Source: Micropterix aruncella
Lineage: Eukaryota > Arthropoda > Insecta > Lepidoptera > Micropterigidae
Assembly: GCA_944548615.1 (NCBI GenBank)
Contig: OX155966.1
Location: forward strand, 32,675,992 to 32,739,991
Length of the DNA stretch: 64,000 nucleotides
Reading direction: 5' to 3'
Under the pieces are notes generated by a model that had not been told where the DNA came from, did no database searches, and saw only the letters and a program-made list of their open reading frames with translations. The position numbers were made by a program, and so were the translations under genes. This document shows positions 1 to 12,767 of this stretch, piece by piece. Every line of letters starts with the position of its first letter. The first letter of the stretch is position 1.

Positions 1-464
1 CTGTTCTGGGTTAACAAAGCTGCTTTAAAACTGCCAAACAAGAGAAACGACGCTCACCCTCTCATTAATTCGCTGTATTTTCAATAGGTTTACCAATCCT
101 GTAAACCAATACCAATATTCTCTATTCACTTTATTTATTTCATATTCCATATTGTATAATTCAACTCGAATTCGTATAATTCAACGTTTAAAACATTCAC
201 TAGAAAAAATATTATATATTTAAATTAAAATAAAGCGACGCATTGGTTCATCCCAATATGTCGTCACACATTTAACTAGGATTGAGCTTGTACCTAAATG
301 TGCGATATCCGACGTAATTTGGATTGCGAGCTGACATATAAAGAGTTTATAATGTAGACATTAAAAAAAACTTTTTCAATATATTTACAAACTATATAAA
401 GTTTAAACACAAATAATAATACTCGTAGATCTATCTGATATCTGAATTATGGAAAATACGGAGT
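1..464. other. AT-rich non-coding stretch
   Basis: I see no open frame, RNA gene or repeat boundary that I can support here. It lies directly upstream of a 5'-truncated LINE and may include more of that element in decayed form. Confidence 0.4.
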
Positions 465-1128
465 ATGGAAATTGTTTGCATTCGGTCTATCCGTGGCCTC
501 AGAAAATTTGACCACATTACGGAGTACAGAGAGAAGCTTCACTGGCTGTCGACCCGGGAGAAAAGAGACATGCGAGTTCTCTGTATGCTTTTCAAGATCT
601 TGGATGGCGTCGCTCCCAATTATCTTACCGGTAGATTTACTGCACTATCGGCTCACGGACGCCCTCTGAGATCAAAAAACAACCTGTTACTCTCTATCCC
701 TAGTCACAGCAGTGACTTCTTCTCATTCTCTTTCACCGTGCATGGATCCCGTCTTTGGAATGCTTTGCCGAAAAATGTGAGAACTGCGCCAAGCATAACA
801 ACTTTTAAAAACAGACTCGAGAGAGCATTTGAAATCCTCCAGATAAATTCCCTTTCTCCTCCCATTCCCTTCCTTTTAAAACTTTAGGGTCCTTATAGGT
901 GTTAGATTATTTTGATATGGCAAATCTTTGCCCACAAAGAGTAAAGTATATATTTCTTTCTATCCTCCTTTATTTTATTTGTCATACTCTTTATATAGGT
1001 TAAGTTATGTAGTCTACTCGCAAATAATGTTCTTAAAATAGTATAGGTTAGCTCTAAAATATTGCCTGCAGGCAATAAGCTCGCCTTTTCTCAAGAATAA
1101 AGAGTTTTATTATTATTATTATTATATC
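465..1128 (+). mobile_element. 5'-truncated Jockey/CR1-like LINE, 3' end
   Basis: The frame at 465-887 reads as the extreme C-terminus of a non-LTR reverse transcriptase: a segment near LHWLSTREKRDMRVLC, then LSIPSHSSDFFSFSF, then GSRLWNALPKNVR, then a TFKNRLERAF helix just before the stop. This order is typical of the post-RT region in Jockey/CR1-type LINEs. A 3' UTR of about 240 bases follows, with GGCAATAAGCTCGCC, AATAAAGAG and a terminal (TTA)n tail at about 1108-1128. No catalytic RT motif remains, so the copy is dead. Decayed relatives lie at 17885-19062 (+) and 20880-21480 (-). Clade assignment is by resemblance only. Confidence 0.8.
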
Positions 1129-1369
1129 TTTCATAGATATAATATTTTACACAAATTAAAAAACTACAACGTCAGTTCTTTCTCTGTCCCAGAAAGCCCC
1201 AAATTCAATAGTAAATAATTAATTCTGGTTTTGAGACAATCAACATTATCTAATAATTTAACAGGTTCTTTTTATATTTTTCAAATAAGCCAGTTGGGAA
1301 TTATATGATAATATGTTGTATTATCATATAATAATATATGTATGTATCATATAAAATAAAAATAAAATA

Positions 1370-2478
1370 AAATACAAACGGAGCTGCCATGGAATTCACC
1401 GACCAAAAATCGGGCCCATCATATATAATTATTACACTTCTGTGAGGTGAAGGGTGGATTCCGGACTTACGACCGGCGGTGGTAGATTTAGGACAGCTGT
1501 CTTGCCACATGTGAGCGTTCACCTTACCACCCATTCACTCCCCCTTCGAAGCCATAGAATTTGAGATGCAGAAATCGCGGTTTTAGATATTTTTTCTAGA
1601 AAGGAGTTGATTATTTTCCTGGAGAGACCAAGATCTTTAAAAAGGTGAAACAAAGATTTAGCTGGCAGGCCACGAGCGCCTACTTCCACCGCGTGAAGGT
1701 GAACAGTGAAGCCGTTCCGGGTGACGGCATTTGCGAGGTCATGGTATTTATTTAATTTGTACTCGATTTTATTTTGTATTTGATTTTGTATCGTTTTATT
1801 TTGTATCGTTTTAATTTGTATTTGATTCCCATGGAACAGTTAACTCTACGATAAGGACCATCTTCCGAGATAGGGAGTAAAGAGTTATATCTGGACGCAG
1901 GGCTGTGCATCCGAGACTTTCAGGGAATTTATACTGCTTAGAGACTGAATCGACCTCCATAATCCAATCTGAAGCTTTCTCAATTATTGAGAAAGGTTTT
2001 GCAGTGAGATGTTTTTTGCCTTTAGAGCCAACCCGCAACTGTATTGGGGGTTTGGAGGATACTGTCAAACCCTTGTTGGCACGAGCCACTGAGAGGCTAA
2101 GTACCTCGCGAATAACAGCAAGGACTTTGTCGTGGCGGTAAGTGTACCGTCCTTGATCCAAGGCCACCTTCCAGCCAGCTAGAATATGTCTAGCTGTGCA
2201 AGGGGTGTTGCTACAAAGGGGACATGAACTATCCTCGGCATAGCTCCATCGAACGAGGTTACTGGGGTCTGGAAGTGTATGCTGAAAGGCATTTAAATGA
2301 AATTTCAGCATCTCTGGCGGCCAGTCATACAACATTACTTTCCAGTGCATTAGAGGAGGAATGCAAAAGTCTCCAATTGTTGTCCAATCATTCTGGCATT
2401 GAAGGCCAATAGCGTGAGCCATACTATTGCTGTCGTAATCTCCCCGCAAGAGAGACTTCTTTAAGTTCACATCGCTCA
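1370..2478 (-). mobile_element. RLE-type LINE (R2/NeSL-like), 3' fragment, copy 1
   Basis: On the minus strand the frame at 1811-2494 carries a CPLCSNTPCTARHILAG zinc-knuckle segment, followed by a restriction-like endonuclease core with RPDITLYS and VELTVPWE, whose PD and E residues are the expected catalytic positions. This arrangement is known from R2/NeSL-type LINEs. The frame breaks after WESN because a local duplication of a TTTTATTTTGTAT-like unit (about 1764-1830) replaces sequence that is intact in the copy at 37337-39084. Beyond the break, the minus strand still encodes the VHLHAVEVG region and the tail. The 3' end matches the other two copies (GGAGCTGCCATGGAATTC on the plus strand near 1380). 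Dead, 5'-truncated copy. Confidence 0.8.
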
Positions 2479-2501
2479 TGGTTGTACCGCTCATCGCTCA
2501 T

Positions 2502-3666
<1,165 letters not shown>

Positions 3667-3789
3667 TATATAATATATGACAGTAATTATATGATAATAC
3701 CAGATTTTTTTGATTTATTTCTCTCCAAGACTTCTGATATCATCAGGGTAATTATTGTAACAGACGCTTTTCAACACAGTGGCTTGTGA

Positions 3790-4560
3790 TTTATATCAAT
3801 TTCTAATGGTAGCATATTGTATAGCCCAAGCACATCTAGATCTAAATCGATACGATTTTTCTTCCACCTTGATTCCAACAGCATAATGCCACTCTTAAAA
3901 AATAATTCGTCAAGGCTCTCAAAATAGTTTTTTTGCAGCAGATTCCACCTTATCATTTGATAAGCTTTGTAAATATTTGTATAGGTACCCAAGTGTTTCT
4001 TTAGATTTGGAAAAGGGTGAAAGTCCGATGGAGCCAAATTAGCCGAATCTGGAGGTTGCAATTTGCAGCAATTTGTAGCCACATTTGAGAACTTCAGCCA
4101 TTGTTTATGCTCATATGTGAGGGGGGGCATTTGCACATGTGTGAAACAGCACTATTTTGGAGAGCACATCCAGTCTTTTACTCTTAATTTCATACCGTAA
4201 ACTTCGTAGGAGGCCAACGCTACATTCAGAATGGATTGGACGACTCTTTACTAGGTAGGTATTCTATCAAGATTACCCCATTTGAATCTATATAAGAGAC
4301 TATCGTCTTGTACGCATATAGTAATAAGTTGATAATATTTCTTCTCCATCGTTTAGAGTAGTTCGATAATATTTCTTCTCCATCGCGTCTTCTCCATCGT
4401 TTAGAGTAGTTCAGACTGTCGTTTGGTTTATGGAGGATCATGGTGAAACCCAGGTTTCATCCATATTAATAAGTCTATAAAAAAACTCTGGAGGATTTGC
4501 TTCAAAAGGTATAAACTCTCTCAGGAAAGCGTAAGACGAGTACGCTTCCGTTGGATAGTC
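3790..4560 (-). pseudogene. mariner/Tc1 transposase relic
   Basis: On the minus strand, decayed mariner transposase can be read in pieces. A DETWVSP segment (first catalytic Asp) lies at about 4447-4463, and LAPSDFHPFPNLKKHLG (third catalytic Asp) near 4000-4032. A C-terminal IMLLESRWKKNRID segment near 3850-3890 corresponds to the usual end of mariner transposases. Frames are broken by indels and by a short tandem duplication at about 4330-4412. The DETW-to-SD spacing is longer than in intact mariners, consistent with that duplication. I could not identify the terminal inverted repeats. Dead copy. Confidence 0.75.
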
Positions 4561-4951
4561 CGAAGCCTCAGCACCCAACATGAAGACACCTTAGAAAACC
4601 CGAATTTCGAAATGTAAAATATCTCCACTATCTCCTGAATGGTCAATCTCAGCTATTAATATTAAATGTTTTTCATCTTCAGCGCTTTGTCGGTCATGTT
4701 CAAATTGAGCTTTTTGACAGTGGTATACGATAATTCTACTGTCTTTTTCATATCGCCATGGATCTGCTTCGGCTCTAACACTTTTTATGAAGGCACTTAA
4801 TGACTGCTTTTTGTATATTATTGTTTAAATAAAAAACCCCACTATTTAAACAAATACACAATAAAAAGTCTTGTAAAAGAAAACAAATGACAGCAAATGA
4901 TTGGCAGCTGATAGAACAATATTTGAATTTAGACACAATAATATGGTTTAG
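4561..4951. other. unassigned sequence between mariner relic and Helitron
   Basis: AT-rich sequence with no supported gene. Part of it may be the 5' portion of the mariner relic, but the reading is too decayed to say. Confidence 0.35.
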
Positions 4952-5694
4952 TCTATACTAATATTATCAAGAGGTAAAGTTTGTGACGTTGTAGGAAGTA
5001 ATCTCTGGATCTACTGAACCGATTTTGAAAATTATTTTACCAATAGAAAGCCACCTTATTTGTAAGTTTCACAGGTTATATATTAATCCGAAAAATGTAA
5101 AGACTTCTTCGTGGTAGTCGGATTGGCAAAGTAAGTCGGAGAATAAGTGGATGAACGAAAATGTTTCTAACTAACGCTGCCTTAACGATGAGAGATATAT
5201 GATTAAGTTCTAGAGAAAAGTTGTAGAGCTTAATAATCCCTACAAAAGTCAGCGGCAGCATATGTCTAACTTTTATATTTAAGTCACAAAAAGTAGTATT
5301 TTATATTAAAAAAAATATGTAAATCGTTACGTCATGTTTATTGGTCATATTATCAACAATTATGAATTCTTATCAAAATAAGTAAATTTATCGTCTCATG
5401 TGTTTCAAACAAAGACTTCTCCCTTTTACTGCATATAATTTCCGTTTTACAGCATAAATAGTTAAAGAGATAATACTCTCACAAATAAGACACTCACAAG
5501 AAGACACTCACAAATGACGGTATTATAGTCAAATTGGCATGCAAATACATACATACATATGAAGTAAAAATATAACCCTTCTTTTGGCAGTCAGGAAATA
5601 AATCATAGCACTCAGTACTAACCAAACCACACTCATAATTTCATCACAGGTAAAAAGTTTTACCGCCCAACGAAGTGGGCCCGGGTCAGCTACT
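4952..5694 (+). mobile_element. non-autonomous Helitron, copy A
   Basis: The 5' end reads TCTATACTAATATTAT. The 3' end carries a short hairpin (GCCCAACGAAGTGGGC) followed by GGGTCAGCTAC, where related copies end in CTAG. These match the Helitron rule of a 5' TC, a 3' hairpin and CTRR. No Rep/helicase coding is present. Copies B (9640-11138) and C (23576-24289, minus strand) share the same ends and interior. The last base of CTRR is changed here. Confidence 0.65.
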
Positions 5695-6189
5695 TTCTAA
5701 TAAAATGCTAAATCCAGCTTAAGACCGATAACTTTTCAATGCTGCTATTTAGTTTTCTGTAGATGCATTTGAGGAAATCTCGCAGAAATGAAAACAGGCG
5801 TTTCACCGTTTCTCGCTCACAGTGCAATTCGTTGGAACATTCCTTATTCCTTATTGCTCTTTTTAATAGTACCTATCCAACAGCTGTGGCGTCTCTTCTA
5901 TCCCTATCTAGCGAAGAGTGATTGCGCGCTGTCCGGCACAATATGCATTGTCAGTGCTCGCCTCCACTGCGCTTTCGAATTCAGCGAAGTCATCCCGTGG
6001 TCCATCATGCTTTGCAACTCTTCGCCGAGAGTTTGAGGCGGTCGTCGGCGAGGCGCCTCCTGGGCATTTTTCACTGCATTCAAAAATTCGTCGCAATTTT
6101 CGCATTTCATTCGTTTCCTGCATACTCCGTCGAAGTGGCGAGAGTTTACAATGATATTAATTTCTTCGTGTACATTTTACAAAACAGAC
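5695..6189. other. unassigned GC-richer segment
   Basis: Several overlapping open frames on both strands occur at 5788-6154. The minus frame begins with Cys-Glu-Asn-Cys, but I recognise none of them. The stretch is GC-richer than its flanks and could be a fragment of an unidentified TE. Confidence 0.3.
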
Positions 6190-6420
6190 TTGCGCAAACA
6201 TTTATTTATTTATTTGTTTACAGGTAGTGAGTTGATAGTGCGTTCATATACATTGGAGTTGTCAACTACTACCGGCAAACTCGCCACCCCAGGCCGTTAT
6301 AAATATATCAGGTCGTTCTTTCAACCGTGGGGAGAACGTAGAGACTAAAGGCCTGGTTACACTGTGCGAACTAGCATCCGAGTGCAAGCATTTATGTATT
6401 TATTGGTTTAAATTAGGCAG
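6190..6420 (+). repeat. family Q satellite-like unit (variant 1)
   Basis: A unit starting near GTAGTGAGTTGATAGTGCG and containing a diverged Q A-end (GAGTTGTCAACTACTACCGG). Two more copies lie at 9005-9220 and 9221-9400 on the other side of the Q array, each joined by a TTTATTTGTTTACA linker. The three are direct repeats. Confidence 0.75.
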
Positions 6421-9004
6421 TGACAACTAGAGATGACAACTACAACGGGCGAACCCGTCACCTCAGGAAGTTTTAACTATTAGTCGTTCTATCTCCCTGG
6501 AGTGAGCGCAGAAGACTTGGACAAAACAGTCCACCGTCAAGCTCCGCCACAAACCTGTAAGAGACCAACGCCTTAACCGCGAGATAGCCAGGAGTATTAC
6601 CCAGCGGGATTACACTTACGCCCTTATTTCCAATTGCGACCAGATTACTCCAGTCTCTCGATTGGTTACGAGTTCGAGGTCGCTTGCGCGGTCCTCTCCC
6701 TTACGAAGCGGTGAAACGGTGTATACTGAATCTATCGCGGACCACGGCATCATTTGCCCGGCTGGTCACCCAGGATCGGGTAGCCGATGGTGGTTTCGAG
6801 AGCAGTCGCTGTAAGGTCCGCAACCACCACCGCTCTATAGGAAACAGTACTGCTTCCAGACTCCCCCGACTGTTAGTCAGAGGGAGCTAATGGGCCCATG
6901 CTGGGTTGGCCACGAAGACCTATTCTGTTCAGGGTCGGTCACACTCACGGGTCAACACCCATCCGACGGCCTCCACGCACGGGGTGCGAACCTGGGTAGG
7001 ACTCTGGCCTTGGTCAGTTTCCCCTGGGAATCAAACCTCTGGCGCTCCTGGACGGTCTGCGCACCGTGCGGCGCAAGCCAATCGATTGTGTTCTCTGACT
7101 AATATCTTGCGGTGTCGACTACAACGGGCGAGCCCGTCACCACAGGACGTTTTAACGATTAGTCGTTCTGTCTCCCTGCAGTGAACGTAGAAGACTTTGG
7201 ACAGTACAATCCTACGTCCAGCTACGTCACAACCCGTGAGAGTCCAACGCCTTACCGCGAGTGAGCCAGGAATAAACCCGGCGGGCTCGAGATACTCGCG
7301 CCCTCACTTCCAATTGTGACCAGATTTCTCCGGTCTCTCGATTGGTTCCGAGTTCGAGGTCGCTTGTGCGGTCCTCTCCCTTACGAAGCGGTGAAACGGT
7401 GTGCACCGAATCTATCGCGGACCAAGGCGTCCTTTGCCCGACTCTGAACCGGGATCGGATGGTTAATGGTCATTTCAAGAGCAGTCGCCGTAAGGTAGAC
7501 AACCACCCCCGCTCTATAGGAAACAAAACAGTTCTCAGACTCCCCCGACTGTTAGTCGGAGAGCACAATCGATTGGCTTGCGCCGCACGGTGTGCAGACC
7601 GTCCAGGGGCGCCAGAGGTTTGATTCCCAAGGGAGACTGGTTGACCCAGTGTCCTCTATGACTAACAGTCGGGGGAGTCTGGAAGCTGTACGGTTTCCTA
7701 TAGAGCGGGGGTGGTTGCGTACCTTACGGCGACTGCTCTTGAAATGACCATCGGCCATCCGATCCTGGGTGAAAGCCGGGCAAAGGACGCCGTGGTCCGC
7801 GATAGATTCGGTATACACCGTTTCACCGCTTCGTAAGGGAGAGGACCGCGCAAGCGACCTCGAACTCGGAACCAATCGAGAGACCGGAGAAATCTGGTCA
7901 CAATTGGTAGTTAGGGCGCGAGTGTCGCCCGCCAGGTAACATTACTGGCTATCTCGCGGTAAGGCGTTGGTCTCTAACGGGTTGTGGCGTAGCTAGATGG
8001 TGGACTGTTTTGTCCCAAGTCTTCTACGCTCACTCCAGAGAGATAGAACGACTAATCGTTAAAACTTCCCGTGGTGACGGGCTCGCCTGCTGTAGTCGAC
8101 AACCCAAGTTGTTAGTCAGAGTGCGCAATTGATTGGCTTATCCCGCACGGAGCGCAGACCGTCCAGGAGCGCCAGAAGGTTGATTCCTAGTGGAAACTAA
8201 CCCTAAGGCCAGAGTCCTACCCAGGCTCCCACTTCATGCGTGGAGGCCGTCCGTGTTGACCCGTGAGTGTGACCAACCCTGAACATAGTGAGTCAACATC
8301 TTGCGGTGTCAACTACAACGGGCGAGCCCGTCACCACAGGACGTTTTAACGATTAGTCGTTCTATCGCCCTGCAGTGAACGTAGAGACTTTGGACAGTAC
8401 ATTCTACGTCCAGCTACGTCAACAACCCGTGAGAGTCCAACGCCTTACCGCGAGTTAGCCAGGAGTAAACCCGGCGGGCTCGAGATACTCGCGCCCTCAC
8501 TTCCAATTGTGACCAGATTTCTCCGGTCTCTCGATTGGTACCGAGTTCGAGGTCGCTTGCGCGGTCCTCTCCCTTATGAAGCGGTGAAACGGAGAGCACA
8601 ACCGATTGGAGCAAACCCCGCACGGTGCGCAGACCGTACAATCTTCGCGGACCAAGGCGTCCTTTGCCCGCCTCTTACCCGGGATCGGATGGCCAATGGT
8701 CAATTCCAGAGCAGTCGCCATAAGGTACGCAACCACCCCCGCTCTATAGGAAACAGTACAGTTCCCAGACTCCCCCGACTGTTAGTCGGAAAGCACAACC
8801 GATTGGAGCAAACCCCGCACGGTGCGCAGACCGTCCAGGGGCGCCAGAGGTTTGATTCCCAGGGGAGACTGGTTGACCCAGTGTCCTACCCAGGACTCGC
8901 ACCCCATGCGAGGAGGCCGTCGGATGGGTGTTGACCCGTGAGTGTGACCGACCCTGGACACATGGGTCATCGTGGCCAACTCATCATGGGCCCGTTAGCC
9001 CCCT
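6421..9004. repeat. cluster of alternately oriented family Q segments
   Basis: At least six Q segments occur head-to-head and tail-to-tail. 6421-6885 reads A-end towards B; 6886-7100 is an inverted B-end; 7106-7658 reads A towards B; 7660-8109 is the inverse of the preceding segment, from its middle back to the A-end; 8112-8285 is a B part; 8308-9003 is a near-complete A-to-B copy. Landmarks are the A-end (CAACTACAACGGGCGAGCCC, then AACGATTAGTCGTT), a middle part (CGATTGGTTACGAGTTCGAG) and the B-end (GGGAGCTAATGGGCCCATG). Long frames here are not conserved between copies, so I treat the family as non-coding. Confidence 0.8.
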
Positions 9005-9400
9005 AATAGTGAGTCAACAGTGCGTTCGTACACTTTCGAGTTGTTAACTACTACGGGTAAACCCGCCACCCCAGGTCGTTATAAAGATATCGTCGTTCTT
9101 TCAGCCGTGGGGAGAACGCAGAGCTTTAATGCCTGGGTACACTGCGAGCTAGCAACCGAGCGCAAACATTCACTTATCGATCATTCGTGTGTAAACATTT
9201 AGTTTTTTATTTGTTTACATTAAGGTAGTGAGTAAACAGTGCTTTCGTACATTTTGGAGTTATCGACTACTACGAGTAAACCCTCCACCCCAGGAAGTAA
9301 TAAAGATATCAGGTCGTTCTTTCAACCGTTGGGTGAACGCAGACTAAAGGTCTGGTTACACTGAGCAAACTAGCATACCAGCTGGCCTAGTCAGTTACTG
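9005..9400 (+). repeat. family Q satellite-like units (variants 2 and 3)
   Basis: Two direct copies of the unit seen at 6190-6420. In the first, the A-end hairpin changes from CGGGCGAGCCCG to CGGGTAAACCCG, which keeps the stem paired. Confidence 0.7.
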
Positions 9401-9639
9401 TAGTGCAGCTAGTCGTACCGTATGATCGCATAATACGAGTTTCTGTCGTGCGAGTTGGTCAGTGCATCATCTCATCTCAGAAACGGGAATATTTTTTTAT
9501 TTTTAATTCCCCCACCACGCCTCAGCAGCAGTTCGCATGCGACTCGATCGTGAACTTGCACGATATCGTGAAATGACAGTAGCTTCTAAGCCAAATATTT
9601 CAAGCAAGCAAAGAATTTTTGCAACCACTTTTATCATGT

Positions 9640-11138
9640 ACTTATACTAATATTATAAAGAGGTAAAGTTTGTGACGTTGTAGGAAGTAATCTCTGGATC
9701 TGCTGAACCGATTTTGAAAAGTCTTTCACCAATAGAAAGCCATATTATTTGTGAGTGTCATAGGTTATATATTAATCCGAAAAATATTCTTTGTGGTAGT
9801 CGGGTTTGCAAAGTAAGTCGGAGAATAAGCAGTCGAACGAAATCGTTTCTAACTAACGCTACCTTAACGATGACAGATATTCTTGAATAAAATTTCTTTT
9901 ACCAATAGAAAGCCAGGTTATTTGTGAGTATCATAGGCTATACATTAATTTGAAAAATGAAAAGACTTTTTTGTAGTAGTCGGATTTGCAAAGTAAGTCG
10001 GAGAAAAAACGGTAGAACGAAAACGTTTCTTACGAACGCTGCCTTAACGATGAGAGATATATGATTGAATTTTGGAAAAAAGTTGTAGAGCTTGATAATG
10101 CCTAAAAAAAAGGCAACGACAGCATATGTCTAACTTTTATATTTAAGTCACAAAAAGTAGTTTTTCATATTAAAAAAGTAATTTAAATCGTTAGCTCATG
10201 TTTATTGGTCATATTATCAACAATTATGAATTCTTATCAAAATAAGTAAATTTATCGTCTTAAGTGTTTAACACAAAAGACTTCTCCCTTTTACTGCATA
10301 TAATTTCCCCTTTACTGCATAAATAGTTAAAGAGATAATACGCTCACAAATAAGACACTCACAAGAAGACACTCACAAATAACGGTAATATAGTCAAATT
10401 GGCATGCGAATACATACATACATATGCAGTAAAAATATAACCCTTATTTTGGCAGTCAGGAAATAAATCATAGCACTCAGTACTAACCGAACCACACTGG
10501 AAAGATGGAAACAAAGGCGTTTAAAAGATTTATTAAACAAAAGCTGCAATCCACACATGCTTTCTATAAGCTGGGTGATTTTTTTGAGCATGCCAATTCT
10601 TTCAAATGGGAATAACATTAATATGTAACTTTCAGGTACCTACCTCATTTTAGTTCTTAATATTTATTTATAATATTATGAATTTAATATTTAATATGTA
10701 TATTACAATGTGTAATGTAACATACCTGATCATATACATACGTTGTTTTTTCCAATTTCGTTTTGATACTTCCTACTGTGTGATTATTTTTTGTATAAAG
10801 TGCTTGATGACTATTAATATCCTTATAATAATTACCTATTTTATATTTATACTCATGTACATGGATTCAGCTCAATTTTTATTTTATTTTTTTTATTTGT
10901 CTGCCGTGTAAAGCCGACTTTAGTCAACGTCATTGTCGAATTCATATTTATGCTTTAATAGTTTTATATCTACATATAAACTGACGAATTCTAATATGCG
11001 ATAATTAGCTTTAATTCATAATTCATGCTTTTATTGTGTATTCTGGATGAATAAATTGAATACTGAATACTGAATACTCATAATTTCATCACAGGTAAAA
11101 AGTTTTACCGCCCAACGAAGTGGGCTCGGGTCAGCTAG
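9640..11138 (+). mobile_element. non-autonomous Helitron, copy B
   Basis: Same 5' (TATACTAATATTATAAAGAG) and 3' ends as copy A, ending in a clean CTAG followed by T at 11135-11139. It is longer than the other copies for two reasons. A 173-bp internal tandem duplication has units starting at 9728 and 9901. A LINE fragment is inserted at 10499-11078. No Helitron transposase is encoded. Confidence 0.7.
10499..11078 (+). mobile_element. 5'-truncated LINE inserted in Helitron copy B
   Basis: Comparison with copy A shows that the Helitron sequence ACCACACT/CATAATTT is interrupted exactly here. The insert opens with a 36-codon C-terminal reverse-transcriptase tail (10505-10615) reading AFKRFIKQKLQ then FYKLGDFFE, like the end of the LINE at 19678-20640. 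It closes with a GAATACT tandem tail. ACT at both borders may be a short target duplication. The AT-rich 3' UTR has no other gene. Confidence 0.75.
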
Positions 11139-11339
11139 TTACGGTATAAACTGCGATCTGTCGTGTATTTTGCGACAACATTGCAGGACACATTTTGCTA
11201 GCTACTGAAAAGATGGAAGTTCACAAGTGCAGTTGCTGTGTGCTTTTATCCCAGCAGCTCGCACTTGTGTGACCAGGCGAGGTGAATCGAACTACTGTCA
11301 AAAACTGTCCACTGTCAGCTCAGCAAATCGTATCGTGTA
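11139..11339. other. unassigned; contains an imperfect hairpin
   Basis: CACAAGTGCAGTTGCTG near 11221 pairs imperfectly with CAGCAGCTCGCACTTGTG near 11252-11270. I see no other feature. Confidence 0.4.
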
Positions 11340-12660
11340 ACCATACCTCATTAGAGACAACGTCGTCTACCGTCTAACTACGCCATAATGCCTCTACCTG
11401 ATGTAAGCGGTAGTTCAGTTTGAATATGTCGCCGCTCGGTCAGCGCCCTTTGTCTTTCATAATCACTCGAGATCGGGTGTCTAACGGATCGTTTCAAGGA
11501 TAGACGATGTCAGGTCGTCAACTATTCCCGCTGTTATAGGAAACATACATCCCTAGACCCCCTGATTATTTGCAGGATGGGCAGCGTTTCTAGCAAACCG
11601 GACTTTTCGGAGTTGACATCTACAACGGGCGAACCCGTTGTATTAATATTATTGATCACTCTTTTAACCTAGAGTGAATGTACTTAACTTAGGGATAACA
11701 GAGTCCACCATTTAGCTACGCCAACTCACCCGTTAGAGACCGCGTGGAGCTCGGAAGTTGAACCAGCGGGCAGCCTCGCGCCATGGCTACCAGGTTCGGC
11801 TGAATTTCTCCGTCCGCCCGTCTGGTTTCGCGTCCGAAGCCGCTTGCCCGACCTCTACCTAATGTTAGCGGTAGTTCGGATCGAATTTATCGCGGACCGT
11901 GGTGTCCTATGCCCGTATCTGGTCGCAATTGGAAGTAAGGGCCTGAGTATAAGCCAGCTGGGTAACACACCTAGTTATCTCGCTGTTAAGGCGTTGGCCT
12001 CTTACGGACATGTGGCGGAGCTTGACGGTGGACTGTTTTGTCTAATTCTTATGCATTCACTTTAAGGGAGAGAGAACGACTAATCGTTAAAGCTTCATAA
12101 GGTGACGGATTCGCCCGTTGTAGTTGACAACTCTAGTTGTCCTTTGCCCATATTTCACTCGAAACCGGGTGGCCAACAGGTCGTTTCAAAAGTAGCTGAC
12201 ATTAGTTTAACAACCACCCCCGCTTCTTGGAAACACTTTATCGTTTCCAGATTCCAGATCGCCAGAGTGCACAGTGGATGAAATGACGCCGCATGATGCG
12301 CAAACTGCCCAACTGAGCCATCACCCAAGAGAAACTGACCCAACTGCCGCGGCAGAAGAAACACAAGTCCTTACCAGGTTCGAACTTCTACATGGAGGAC
12401 AGTGGACTAACGTGAAGGCTACCGGACAGTGCAGCAAACTGGACAGTTCTCCAACCACCCAGTTCCGCCCGAGGTATTCTCTAGAATCCGCAATCTTCTA
12501 ATCCCAACCACCTCAGACTGTAGGAATACAGCCAAGGCAGAAGCCCACAATGGCCCTGACAAGTTAAGTCCCTCTACAAGTAGGCCAACAGATAGGAGTT
12601 GAACCGTGGGTTGGGCAGGCGAGTTGACGAAAAATTTGGCCAACAGCACCCAAGCTGCAC
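11340..12660. repeat. family Q mosaic, block 1
   Basis: Diverged Q segments in mixed orientation. They include an A-end at about 11610-11640, a forward half (11660-11930) fused to an inverted half ending in an A-end at 12070-12130, and further Q-like sequence to about 12660. The 11660-12358 part recurs almost unchanged at 15690-16362, so the rearranged structure was duplicated after it formed. The open frame at 11844-12065 is shared with the duplicate but has no recognisable protein features. Confidence 0.7.
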
Positions 12661-12767
12661 GTATCCATTAGGAACCAATGTGATCGTTATATTGAGTAGA
12701 TATATAATCTGTAATTCGTTACAAAGGCAATAAGGAAAACATGAAAACCCATACGATCATTCTAGAC

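Noticed and set aside
1905..2141. Plus-strand frames over the RLE LINE (also 37833-38072, 38122-38499)
   Set aside because: They are antisense shadows of the LINE coding strand.
7600..7640. tRNA-like B box (GGTTTGATTCC) in family Q
   Set aside because: It lies far from either end, no matching A box at the right distance is convincing, and no cloverleaf can be drawn. It does not establish a tRNA-derived SINE.
8509..8934. 141-codon frame in the Q cluster
   Set aside because: Equivalent positions in other Q copies are broken or in other frames and no protein motif is visible, so it is read-through of GC-rich repeat.
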